Assembly (NCBI GenBank): GCA_019084405.1 | Contig: JAHRFX010000105.1 | Coordinates: forward strand, 1 to 62,774 | Length of the DNA stretch: 62,774 bases | DNA from: Methanobacterium sp. | Lineage (GTDB): Archaea; Methanobacteriota; Methanobacteria; Methanobacteriales; Methanobacteriaceae | Reading direction: 5' to 3' | Shown: positions 26,142 through 34,498 of the stretch, piece by piece | Layout of the letters: the number at the start of each line of letters is the position of its first letter | Position numbering within the stretch: position 1 is the stretch's first letter | Position numbers and translations under genes: made by a program | Notes under the pieces: model-generated | Told to the model about the DNA's origin: nothing | Database searches by the model: none | Seen by the model: only the letters and a program-made list of their open reading frames with translations

Positions 26142-26849
26142 CTAATCATATTGTGTATCCAGGTAATTTAGCTTATTGTTGTTGTAATAGTACTGCAATT
26201 CTGAAATATGGGATAATTCGTAATTAGCATAAGGACTATTCAAATAAGGGAATAGGGCTCCGGTAATAACATGATAATAGGCAGGCAGTCTACCGTATTC
26301 ATGTATCAAGATGAGATAGTAAAGCGCAAACCCACATCCCTGGTTTATAATAGGACTTCCACTACGTACTGAACCATGATAAAAGAGGATTTTTTTACCC
26401 TCCTGCCCATTTTCTTTAGCTTTCTTATCTAAATATGCCAATGCATCATCCAGATGTTCGAAGACTATACCATCCGACACGTAATTATACCGCTCATCAG
26501 ATACACCGAATATAAATCCATCTATAACATCTCCCCAGTCCATATCTGGCTGATATCCTCTTTCTTTATCTAAAACTCCCAGTTCAAGAATGTAAACGTC
26601 ATCTTCATGATAATTGGGATAACCTGTGGTATGCCCTGCAACATGTACCACCAGCGCAGTATTGGATCCTTTTTTTTCAGTGTAGCTGGCCACAAATTTG
26701 GAATGGGGATTGCCTTTGTACATGTCTGGGTTTTTAAGTTTTACAAATGCTGCTCTTCCAGCAGGCTCAAAATCACTCATAGACTGCGCTACGGCAATAT
26801 ATGAACCAAATAATAGTATTATGACCAGTAGTATAATTTTTCCTTTCAT
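26142..26849 (-). CDS. Exported protein of unknown function
   Basis: About 235 residues from ATG 26849, which has GAGGAT 8 nt upstream. A hydrophobic stretch follows the start (KGKIILLVIILLFGSYIA) and ends near AVAQS, so a signal peptide or anchor is likely. The mature part is rich in Tyr, Asp and His (HVAGHTTGYPNYHEDD) and ends in a Tyr/Asn-rich tail. No family recognised. Isolated: convergent with hycI, and followed upstream by a 0.5-kb gap. Confidence 0.65.
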   Translation of the reverse strand: MKGKIILLVIILLFGSYIAVAQSMSDFEPAGRAAFVKLKNPDMYKGNPHSKFVASYTEKKGSNTALVVHVAGHTTGYPNYHEDDVYILELGVLDKERGYQPDMDWGDVIDGFIFGVSDERYNYVSDGIVFEHLDDALAYLDKKAKENGQEGKKILFYHGSVRSGSPIINQGCGFALYYLILIHEYGRLPAYYHVITGALFPYLNSPYANYELSHISELQYYYNNNKLNYLDTQYD

Positions 26850-27396
26850 AAAAAAATCCTCAGGGATGATAAGTTCCAGATCTAACCACCGGGGGGGTGG
26901 GATTAAGGATTTATTCCATAATATCAAATTAAATTTTATTAGAATATAATTAAGTTGATTACTTTTAAGTCTTTGGGGTATTATTTATTATTTTCTATAT
27001 TTAAAGAATGAAGTTGAAATAGTTTAAAATCTTATAAAAAAATAGATTTATAGAAATAAATATCTAACTTCTTGAATAAATGAATTGATTATTTTCATTT
27101 TGATTATTTTCATTAATATTATATATTGGCAACATGGTTATTATTTGTTTCGGATAGAACGAATATAAAAAAATAGGAAATAAACATTCTTATAATTTTA
27201 CCAAATTATCAATAAGGGATGATTTTGAACAAATTTATAAACTATACCTGATTACTAATTAAATATTAAAATTTAGGGTAATTTATTTAATTGATATAAT
27301 TTCAATTAAATAGAAATAGATTGTTGTGGTTGTTATTTTAGTTTAATAAGGTTTGAGAATATAACTATATTTCAATAGATAATCATTGAGGATATA
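26850..27396. other. AT-rich intergenic region before the cell-wall cluster
   Basis: Nearly 550 bases between divergent genes. I see only AT-rich sequence, one short G run near 26890, and no reading frame, tRNA or stable hairpin. It should contain promoters for the exported protein and for the CarB-like gene; no single TATA box stands out among many A/T runs. Confidence 0.6.
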
Positions 27397-28566
27397 ATGA
27401 AGATACTGTTTATAGGTGCAAGATTATTTGACGAAGTTGCTTTTTATGCCCGTGAAATGGGGGTAGAAACTATTTTATCAGAATCAAGCCCGGATTCAAC
27501 TAACTTAAAATTAGCTGATAAATATTTTGTAGTGCCACGGGGAATGGATCATCCCATGGAAATTGCCATTAAAGAAGATGTTGACGCGGTTGTACCTCTT
27601 ATTGGGATTGACACTCCCCTCTTGGAAGTGGCAAACTTGAAAGAGAAACTGGAAAGAGAATATAATTTACCAGTAATTGCATCAGGATTATCAGCCACTG
27701 AAATTGCCATCAATAAATTAAAAACAAAGAAATTTTTAGTAGAAAATAACATAAAAACTCCTGATTATAGAGAAATATCTCAAAAACATTATTATCAAAA
27801 TAATAATGGTCAAAAATCGATTTCATCTAAACTAGAATATCCTGCAGTTTTAAAACAAGCTACTGGCCAGGGTGGTTTGGGTATTAAGATAGCTCTTTCC
27901 AGAGAGGATGCGGATAACTACTTTGAGCAATATCAAAATGCCATTGTGGAACGATTCATTAAAGGTATAGAAATATCCATAGAAGTTTTATGTTGGAATG
28001 GAGAGGCCATCGCCCTTACACCTGTAGATAAAGGAGAAACCACCCTGCAAGGCACACACCCTTTAAATAAGATTAAAAGGGCTCCAGCCCAAATTAAAAA
28101 TCTGGATAATGAAAAAATAAGAGTGCTGGCCGGAGATATTGTACATAAATTAGGAGCAAGTGGAACCATAGATGTTGATTTCATTTTTGATCCGATAAAA
28201 GGGGAATTAAATGCTCTGGAAGTTAATACCCGCCCCAGCGGCACCCGTTATCTTACCCTGACTACTACTTCTATTAACCCCTTACATCAACTGGTAAATA
28301 TGGCCCTGGGGGAGTGGAGTACAAAAAATGTTGATGCTGCCCTGGAAACTAATGCTGCCCTGGAAATGATTATACCTCCCCATCGCAAAGTAGAATTAAA
28401 TGAAATTTTTAAAAAAGATCAAAAAAACCATTCCGTGATTGATCTATTTTCAAAGGAAAGGCCCTGGGTAGTTCATGGGCATGAAAAAGCTCAAAGGATA
28501 ACTATAAAGGCTAAAAATAACAATGAAGCAATTAAAATTGCAAAAAAACTCAAAATAATGGAGTAG
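27397..28566 (+). CDS. CarB-like ATP-grasp protein of the pseudomurein cluster
   Basis: 389 residues with an ATP-grasp fold related to the large subunit of carbamoyl-phosphate synthetase: N-terminal KILFIGARLFDE Rossmann strand, PAVLKQATGQGGLGI as the nucleotide-binding loop, and EVNTRPSGTRYL as the metal site. A free-standing gene of this kind next to MraY-like and Mur-ligase genes is a mark of the pseudomurein gene cluster in Methanobacteriales. It probably activates a carboxylate for ligation; the substrate is not established. The MraY-like gene follows by 7 nt. Confidence 0.85.
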   Translation: MKILFIGARLFDEVAFYAREMGVETILSESSPDSTNLKLADKYFVVPRGMDHPMEIAIKEDVDAVVPLIGIDTPLLEVANLKEKLEREYNLPVIASGLSATEIAINKLKTKKFLVENNIKTPDYREISQKHYYQNNNGQKSISSKLEYPAVLKQATGQGGLGIKIALSREDADNYFEQYQNAIVERFIKGIEISIEVLCWNGEAIALTPVDKGETTLQGTHPLNKIKRAPAQIKNLDNEKIRVLAGDIVHKLGASGTIDVDFIFDPIKGELNALEVNTRPSGTRYLTLTTTSINPLHQLVNMALGEWSTKNVDAALETNAALEMIIPPHRKVELNEIFKKDQKNHSVIDLFSKERPWVVHGHEKAQRITIKAKNNNEAIKIAKKLKIME

Positions 28567-28573
28567 TGATTAT

Positions 28574-29656
28574 TTGATTAATTATAATGGATTAATTACA
28601 ACTTTAATACCGTTCATACTCGCTTTTTTACTAACTGCTTTTTTCACACCCTTCATTCGGCGGGTGATGAAGATGGCGGATATTACAGACAAGCCTATCA
28701 TCTCGGAACACAGCCATAAGAAAGGAACCCCCATAATGGGTGGACTAGCTATCCTGTTAAGTGCTCTATTTGTTTTGAATGTTTATCATGAAATTCCCAT
28801 CCTGGTTTTAACCGTGGTTTTAATGGTAGTATCCGGTATTGTGGGACTTTTCGATGATCTTATAGGTCTAAAAGTAAAAGAATTTCAGAAAGTGGTAAAA
28901 AACAAAGTTAATGAACCATTTAAATTAGGAAGATTAATACTAAAACCAGGAGACGAAGTAAGAGTAGCAACTCCCCAGGCAAAAAAAGAGGTTCAAAATC
29001 TCCTGAATCAGAGTAAGCTTGAACTGATTCGTGAAATTCCCATTAAAAGTGAAATAAAAGAAAGTGAAAAAATATTCTCCCAAATCCTCATAGGAATATT
29101 TTTAATAGCTTCTGGTGCAGTTAGTTTCACTATATTTGGTATAAATCCTGGTTTACTGGTAATTCCAGTAGCGGTACTGGGTATAGTCGGTGCAATCAAT
29201 GCCGTAAATCTTATTGATGGGATGGATGGTTTGGCTGTAGGTATTATGGGAATCGCCTCTTTTTCATGCGCCATTTTTGCCTTAATGACAGGTAAGGCTG
29301 ACGTAGCATTAACTTTCTTTGTGTTGTCTGGACTTTGCTTCGGGTTTTTAATATATAATCGCATACCGGCTTCTATATTTATGGGTGACACCGGTGCTTT
29401 TGCTCTAGGTGGTGGGTTTGCTGTGGCAGCTATGCTGGGAGATATTATCCCCTTTGCAGTGGTTTCTCTATTTGTACCTATACTTTCTGTAGTGATAAGT
29501 CTCCTGCACCGTATGAAGATTATTAAATTACCTGTGGAACCACTACACCATACTTTACATTACCGGGGATTCTCTGAAACCAGGATTGTAATCTTATACT
29601 GGTCCATTACTACCATAGTATGTTTAATGGCCCTTACATTTACCCTGTATTCTTGA
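28574..29656 (+). CDS. MraY-like glycosyltransferase family 4 protein, pseudomurein cluster
   Basis: 360 residues, polytopic. It carries the MraY/WecA signatures GLFDDLIGLK, NLIDGMDGLA, FMGDTGAFALGG and HHTLHYRG, with the catalytic Asp residues. Predicted to transfer a phospho-sugar(-peptide) onto a polyprenyl phosphate, giving the lipid-linked wall precursor. Between the first Asp motif and the next membrane segments lies a charged insertion of about 60 residues (roughly 100-165) absent from bacterial MraY as I know it. TTG start at 28574. Confidence 0.88.
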   Translation: MINYNGLITTLIPFILAFLLTAFFTPFIRRVMKMADITDKPIISEHSHKKGTPIMGGLAILLSALFVLNVYHEIPILVLTVVLMVVSGIVGLFDDLIGLKVKEFQKVVKNKVNEPFKLGRLILKPGDEVRVATPQAKKEVQNLLNQSKLELIREIPIKSEIKESEKIFSQILIGIFLIASGAVSFTIFGINPGLLVIPVAVLGIVGAINAVNLIDGMDGLAVGIMGIASFSCAIFALMTGKADVALTFFVLSGLCFGFLIYNRIPASIFMGDTGAFALGGGFAVAAMLGDIIPFAVVSLFVPILSVVISLLHRMKIIKLPVEPLHHTLHYRGFSETRIVILYWSITTIVCLMALTFTLYS

Positions 29657-29694
29657 ATCTCAAACTTTTTTAATAACATGTGAAAGGGAAGAAA

Positions 29695-31146
29695 ATGAAC
29701 CATCTTGAAACATATTATCTGGCACGTGAGATTAAAGGAGAACTCATTGGAGATAATAAAATCTTAAAAGGAGTTTTTAATCTTCTAAGCGATGCTAAAG
29801 AGGGTGATATGGTTATAAGGCATTGGGTGGATGAGAATGGAATTAAAATAGCTGCAAAAAAGAAAGTGGGTTGTTTTATTGCCCAAAACCCTCAGGGTAA
29901 GGCCCGGGAAATGGCCCTGAAACTGGGTTTAAATCTAATAATAGTGGATAAGATAGAACTGGCTAATGCCTTTGCTTTAAAATGGACTATTGAAAAATTT
30001 GCCCCGGATTCTAAAAGGGTGGCAATTACAGGGACCAATGGAAAATCAACCACCACCCATTTCATTTACCATATTTTAAAAGAAGGAGGATATGTTGTAT
30101 TTACCAATACTGATTCTAAATCTGAATTCAACACCTTAATTGATCCCATGGTGGCTAAGAATATTTCAGATTTTTACCAGGAGCATCAGGGTGTAAAAAT
30201 TGATTATCTGGTTATCGAGGTTTCTGAAGTTCAGGGCTGGTTTGACAAAGTTATGAAAGACCATGCCCTCCTTATGACCCGGGCTATAAATCCCCAGGTA
30301 GTGGTTATTACCAATGTTGCCCTGGACCATATTGGCCTGGTGAATTCTCTGGATGAAGCATTTGAAGAAATATCTGGGGGTATAAAGGCCCTGGATAAAG
30401 GTGTTGCTGTTTTAAATCACGAAGATGAGATGGTGGTTAAAATGCAGCAGCTTTTAAACTTTTCTGTTGAATCCTTTTTTTATGGAGAAGGTTCTGAACT
30501 CGAATTTAAGGATTCTGGTATTTTTTATAGGGGTGAACTCCTACTGGAAAAATCCCGGTTGCCTTTTACCAGCCCCCACTTTATTCAAAATACCTTAGCA
30601 GCCATTTCTGCTTGCATTTCACTAAATATTCCTTTAGAAACTATAAAAAAAGGAGTGTATACTTATAAACCTCTTAAACGAAGATTCTCTATTCTAAATT
30701 CATCTCCCACCATCATAGATGACTTTGCCCATAATCCTGATGGAATTAAAGCCACCACTAAAAGTGCGTTAGAAATCACCTCAGGAAAGTTATGGGTGCT
30801 GTGTGCTATTAGAGGTTCCAGAGGTAAGGAGATCAATTTAATCAATGCCCGGGCTTTAGCCAAGACCATATCCCATCTAAAAAATAATAAAAAACAGGAG
30901 ATGGAATTTGAAATCTATCTCACCAGTAGTAATGATGTGGTAGATCACCTGAATCAGGTGGAGGATGAAGAAAGAGAAATCTTTTTTTGGACCCTGAATG
31001 ACTTTAATTTAAATTTTAATTTCTTTGAGAATCTGGAAGAAGCATTAAATGATATTTTAAGGGCTGCCCATAAAAATGACACTATTCTGCTTATGGGAGC
31101 ACAGGGAATGGATCCTGCCTCAGAAATTCTGGATGAATTATTATGA
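29695..31146 (+). CDS. Mur-ligase family peptide ligase of pseudomurein synthesis (pMurE/pMurC type)
   Basis: 484 residues from ATG 29695 (AAAGGGA upstream; a GTG lies five codons earlier). P-loop AITGTNGKSTTTHF near residue 110, ITNVALDHIG in the central domain, and IIDDFAHNPDG with a later AIRGSRGKE in the third domain. These are the ATP-dependent amide ligase signatures of the Mur family. It should add an amino acid to the growing wall peptide. I cannot decide which pseudomurein residue it adds. Last gene of the first transcript: CarB-like, MraY-like, ligase. Confidence 0.88.
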   Translation: MNHLETYYLAREIKGELIGDNKILKGVFNLLSDAKEGDMVIRHWVDENGIKIAAKKKVGCFIAQNPQGKAREMALKLGLNLIIVDKIELANAFALKWTIEKFAPDSKRVAITGTNGKSTTTHFIYHILKEGGYVVFTNTDSKSEFNTLIDPMVAKNISDFYQEHQGVKIDYLVIEVSEVQGWFDKVMKDHALLMTRAINPQVVVITNVALDHIGLVNSLDEAFEEISGGIKALDKGVAVLNHEDEMVVKMQQLLNFSVESFFYGEGSELEFKDSGIFYRGELLLEKSRLPFTSPHFIQNTLAAISACISLNIPLETIKKGVYTYKPLKRRFSILNSSPTIIDDFAHNPDGIKATTKSALEITSGKLWVLCAIRGSRGKEINLINARALAKTISHLKNNKKQEMEFEIYLTSSNDVVDHLNQVEDEEREIFFWTLNDFNLNFNFFENLEEALNDILRAAHKNDTILLMGAQGMDPASEILDELL

Positions 31147-31518
31147 TTTCTTGAAATATCATTAACTTAATTGATGAGGTTACAGTAGCTAAAATATTAT
31201 ATTTGCGAAAGGTTTTTATAGTTTAATAAAAATATAGTCTGCTAATTCCCATTATATCTATTTATCATTATTCTTTATCATATCCCTGGGTTCCTGTCAC
31301 TGATGGAATCCAATAAAAATAGTTTTTTATATTATTAATCAACAATACTAAATTAGATTACCTGAAGAAGTTTTTAAATTTGGTCAATTTATTTTTTTGG
31401 ACTTGTTTATTAACTTTTATAATTAACTATAAAAATACAAATTAATATAATATCTGATTAAATTATAACTTAAATTAATTAAATTTCCATACACATATCA
31501 ATTATTGGGTGAAAATGA
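31147..31518. other. AT-rich intergenic region inside the cell-wall cluster
   Basis: About 370 bases. A TTGATGA near 31172 is not followed by D-box elements, so no guide RNA is called. The right part is almost pure A/T and ends in GGGTGA before the next start. Likely terminator of the ligase transcript plus promoter of the exported-protein genes. Confidence 0.6.
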
Positions 31519-31953
31519 ATGTTCCTGAAAATTAGAAGAGATACTCTAATTATATTATTACTGGCATTTATGCTAATTGTTTCTGGTAGATTAATGACCT
31601 ACATGGCTTTTGCCTCATCTACCGAAGAAGCGGAAGGTGTTCCCATATCTGGAATTATTATAAAAGGAAATGATATTGTTCCTCTGGAAACTATAAGGAG
31701 CAACATGGCCGGGGCGGGTTTCAGGACTGGAAGTTATATTAAGGGTGATGTACTGGTTACATCTAAAAGGGAACTCCCTTTGAATGAGGCCATAAGTATG
31801 GCTGAAGAATTTGTTACTCTCAGTACCATTCCCGGAACCCGGGTTACACCAATTGTGGCCGCTGATGTAAAGGTTGATGTTAAAACAGGAATCGTTACCG
31901 TTAATGTTATAGAAGACTTTTCCACAGTGGATGTTAGGGGGACCAGACCTTGA
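31519..31953 (+). CDS. Membrane-anchored extracytoplasmic protein, unknown
   Basis: 144 residues. N-terminal basic patch then a transmembrane segment (about residues 9-27), leaving a 110-residue extracytoplasmic domain with no Cys and several beta-like strands (VKVDVKTGIVTVNVIEDF). No family recognised. Its stop overlaps the TTG start of the next gene by 4 nt, so translation is coupled. Its place between pseudomurein ligase genes suggests a wall or envelope role, by context only. Confidence 0.65.
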   Translation: MFLKIRRDTLIILLLAFMLIVSGRLMTYMAFASSTEEAEGVPISGIIIKGNDIVPLETIRSNMAGAGFRTGSYIKGDVLVTSKRELPLNEAISMAEEFVTLSTIPGTRVTPIVAADVKVDVKTGIVTVNVIEDFSTVDVRGTRP

Positions 31954-33206
31954 GAAAAAATTACAGAATTTTAGCTTTCTTTCTGGTTTTACTCCTGGCC
32001 ATGAATACTGTTTCGGCCACCATGAACGTTATTATAATCACTGACCCCACTGGTAAAGATCCTAACGGGGCTGCAGGGGGAAGTATGTCCTTTGCACAAA
32101 ACATGTTCCAATCCACTTTTCTTATGTCCAAAGAAAAACAATTTGTGGTTCTCTCTGGTGGGGAAGGGGATGCTATTAATCGTTTAGGTGCTATTGTGGA
32201 AACTATTAGTCGTTTAGATAACGGAGCTACTGCTTCTGAGGCAGCTGCAGTAGCAAGCGGGTTTCAAGGAATAAGGGTAATGACGGGTGGGCCTAAAATT
32301 GGGGCGGCAGTAGGTGGAACATTTACTGCCTATCTGGTGGTAGTAGAAGATGATGGAACTATCAAGGTTACTCCCCAATCCGGAGGAGTAGCTTCTTTAG
32401 CTCCCGGTCAAAGAGGGGCCATAATCCACTTAAGAAATACAGCGGGTAATCCCCAATATGGAACTGCTGAGAGGGTCAGGCGAGAAACAGCGGTTAATAT
32501 AGGAAAGATGATTCGTGATGGTTATTCAGCCACAACCATTATGGGTAAAGTATTTGAAGATGTATCCAAGAATGCTGGAGAAAAATATGGTGGTGGTGCG
32601 GTGAATTTGAATTCCGGACTAACCACAGGGGACATGTTCACTCCAGCAGACCTTAATCAAACAGGTTATCCTATGAATGAGCCTTATACCAAGGTATGTC
32701 CGGTGGATGGATGGAGTGCTGGTTATCCCACTGCAGAAAGTTATACTCTCTGTCCTGTAGATGGTACTCCCCTGGAGACCATTTATGCCTATGATGCCCT
32801 GACCAATGCCATCACCGTAACTCAGGACAGTGTTTATGTATCAGTGTATGGTAGTGATGAGGTGGGTGTTAGTGAGACCACCAAGGAAATAGTCAGGGCC
32901 TCGGTTAAAAGAAATGGATACAATGCCAATGCCATTGCAGAATCTTTAAATCGGGCTATTAAAAATGGATACATCGTAGGAGTAAATTACGTGGAACCTA
33001 AAGATATCAATGCAGCTGAATCTTCCAGAGCAGTGGGTATTTATTATAATCCCCTACCCGGTGGTAGAACTTCACCACCATGGGAACTTCCGGTAGGTGC
33101 TAATGTACTGGATGTGGTGGGTAATGTTCAGACTGCTATAGGCTTTGTACTGGTATTGCTGGTACTCTTTAGAAGCACACTTTTGACCTCCTTTAAAAAG
33201 AGATAA
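31950..33206 (+). CDS. Exported protein with twin CPVDG motifs and C-terminal membrane anchor
   Basis: 418 residues. A signal peptide (FFLVLLLAMNTVSA) is followed by a large extracytoplasmic region, two CPVDG motifs about 18 residues apart (residues 250-275) that could bind a metal or form a disulfide, and a C-terminal transmembrane helix with a basic KKR tail. Topology is therefore outside-facing and anchored. TTG start at 31950 with GGGGGA 7 nt upstream. Family unknown to me. Translation is coupled to the preceding anchored protein; the DUF356 gene follows by 15 nt. Confidence 0.7.
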   Translation: MRKNYRILAFFLVLLLAMNTVSATMNVIIITDPTGKDPNGAAGGSMSFAQNMFQSTFLMSKEKQFVVLSGGEGDAINRLGAIVETISRLDNGATASEAAAVASGFQGIRVMTGGPKIGAAVGGTFTAYLVVVEDDGTIKVTPQSGGVASLAPGQRGAIIHLRNTAGNPQYGTAERVRRETAVNIGKMIRDGYSATTIMGKVFEDVSKNAGEKYGGGAVNLNSGLTTGDMFTPADLNQTGYPMNEPYTKVCPVDGWSAGYPTAESYTLCPVDGTPLETIYAYDALTNAITVTQDSVYVSVYGSDEVGVSETTKEIVRASVKRNGYNANAIAESLNRAIKNGYIVGVNYVEPKDINAAESSRAVGIYYNPLPGGRTSPPWELPVGANVLDVVGNVQTAIGFVLVLLVLFRSTLLTSFKKR

Positions 33207-33207
33207 C

Positions 33208-33224
33208 AGGGGGGTTTTAAAATT
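33208..33224 (+). promoter_or_regulatory. G-rich Shine-Dalgarno and probable AUU start of the DUF356 gene
   Basis: AGGGGGG at 33208-33214, then 7 nt, then ATT at 33222. The frame begins at the upstream stop codon (33204-33206) and has no ATG, GTG or TTG until TTG 33261. Spacing and G run match those at nth. Confidence 0.5.
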
Positions 33225-33575
33225 TCTTTAATCATAATACGGGCAGATAGTAATAAAAAATTGTTAAATGCAATGGCAGATATTGAACGCCATGCTGGAC
33301 TGAAAGTCCAGGGGAAACCTAAAATACTGGATAATAATTATGCGGATAAAATGGTGGAAAGCATATTAAAAACCAGGTTGAGGAACCGTTCTCAGGTGGC
33401 AGTAATGGTCAAGCTGGAACAGGATGCTACTTTAAGTATAATGAAAATAAAAAGCATCCACCCCCCGGCTCATGTAGTAGTGATAAGTGAAGAATATGCA
33501 GAATATGAGACTTTAAAATTAAAAATGCAGTATGCACCTGATTTTAAAGGTTATTATTCTCACAAAAAGAAGTAG
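33222..33575 (+). CDS. DUF356-like archaeal protein
   Basis: About 117 residues from the AUU at 33222, or 104 from TTG 33261. The sequence SLIIIRADSNKKLLNAM then DIERHA, and IHPPAHVVVISEEY near the C-terminus, matches what I know of DUF356, a methanogen protein of unknown function. No signal peptide or membrane segment. The last 19 codons and stop codon are copied twice more downstream as 59-bp repeats. Third gene of the exported-protein operon. Confidence 0.7.
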   Translation: MSLIIIRADSNKKLLNAMADIERHAGLKVQGKPKILDNNYADKMVESILKTRLRNRSQVAVMVKLEQDATLSIMKIKSIHPPAHVVVISEEYAEYETLKLKMQYAPDFKGYYSHKKK

Positions 33576-33689
33576 AATTAAAAATGCAGTATGCGCCTGA
33601 TTTTAAAGGTTATTATTCTCACAAAAAGAAGTAGAATTAAAAATGCAGTATGCACCTGATTTTAAAGGATATTATTCTCACAAAAAGAA
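33517..33689 (+). repeat. Three tandem 59-bp copies spanning the DUF356 gene 3' end
   Basis: Units start at 33517, 33576 and 33635 and are nearly identical (one or two substitutions, e.g. GCACC or GCGCC, GGTTA or GGATA). Copy 1 holds the gene's last codons and TAG stop. Copies 2 and 3 are the same sequence outside the reading frame. 59 is not a multiple of three. The third unit diverges in its last four bases. Confidence 0.95.
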
Positions 33690-33702
33690 AATTAAAAAAT
33701 AC

Positions 33703-33710
33703 TTTTTTTT
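33703..33710 (+). terminator. Poly-T terminator after the exported-protein/DUF356 operon
   Basis: A T8 run just after the third 59-bp repeat and 130 nt past the DUF356 stop, before the convergent GatD-like gene. Archaeal transcription ends at such T runs. Confidence 0.5.
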
Positions 33711-33753
33711 ATTGACTAATCTATTCACCTATCAAACATCCACCTGAACCATC

Positions 33754-34476
33754 TTAAGGTGAATAGAGATCTATAACCTTTTCATGAGCCAAATATTCGA
33801 TTTTATCATCAAGTTTATCTAATGCCTTTATTTCATACTTTTTTTCCAGTGCTTTCAATATCATGTAATCTGCCAGGTGGGGATTTTTAGGTAGCACTGG
33901 CCCGTGTAAGTAGGTTCCAATACAGTTTTTATATACCATCCCCTCTTTTTCATCTTTTCCATTGTTTCCATGTCCAGATATGACTTTTCCCAGAGGTTGC
34001 AGGTCATGATAAGTCCGGCCACCATGGTTTTCAAATCCAACCAGAGTATCTGGCTTCAATCCCAGGGTGTTTTTTGTGATTATATTGCCAATTAAACGTC
34101 CTTCTTCACTTTTAGTTTCATAATCAAATATTTCCAGACCAGGCATCTTATTTCCTTCAGCATCAATATACTTATTTCCTAAAAGCTGATATCCGCCACA
34201 TATGGCCATAAATATTTTCTCGTCCTCTATTAATTCTTCCAGCTCCTTTTTATATTTCAGGAGGTGGGAATAAATCAAACTCTGACCCCGGTCAGATCCC
34301 CCTCCTATGAAAAAAATATCCCCGTCCTGGAGGGATACTTCCTGGTTTATACTGAAATTCACTATATTAGGTTGGATACCTAACCATTCACATCTCCTTT
34401 TAAGACAGGTAACATTACCTAAATCTCCATATAGATTTAAAAGGTCGGGGTACATTTGAAATATGTTAATCTCCAT
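33754..34476 (-). CDS. GatD-like glutamine amidotransferase of the pseudomurein cluster
   Basis: 240 residues, class I glutamine amidotransferase of the CobQ/GatD type. The nucleophile motif is AICGGYQLLG and the catalytic His is in GTYLHGPVLPKNP. In bacteria GatD with MurT amidates the wall peptide of lipid II. Here it lies 22 nt downstream of the MurT-like ligase on the same strand, so the pair probably amidates a wall-precursor carboxylate with ammonia from glutamine. Confidence 0.88.
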   Translation of the reverse strand: MEINIFQMYPDLLNLYGDLGNVTCLKRRCEWLGIQPNIVNFSINQEVSLQDGDIFFIGGGSDRGQSLIYSHLLKYKKELEELIEDEKIFMAICGGYQLLGNKYIDAEGNKMPGLEIFDYETKSEEGRLIGNIITKNTLGLKPDTLVGFENHGGRTYHDLQPLGKVISGHGNNGKDEKEGMVYKNCIGTYLHGPVLPKNPHLADYMILKALEKKYEIKALDKLDDKIEYLAHEKVIDLYSP

Positions 34477-34498
34477 ATCATCCTCTCAATATTTTTAT

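Noticed and set aside
29008..29391. Open frame antisense to the MraY-like gene
   Set aside because: Pro/Ile-rich shadow of a membrane protein, no independent support.
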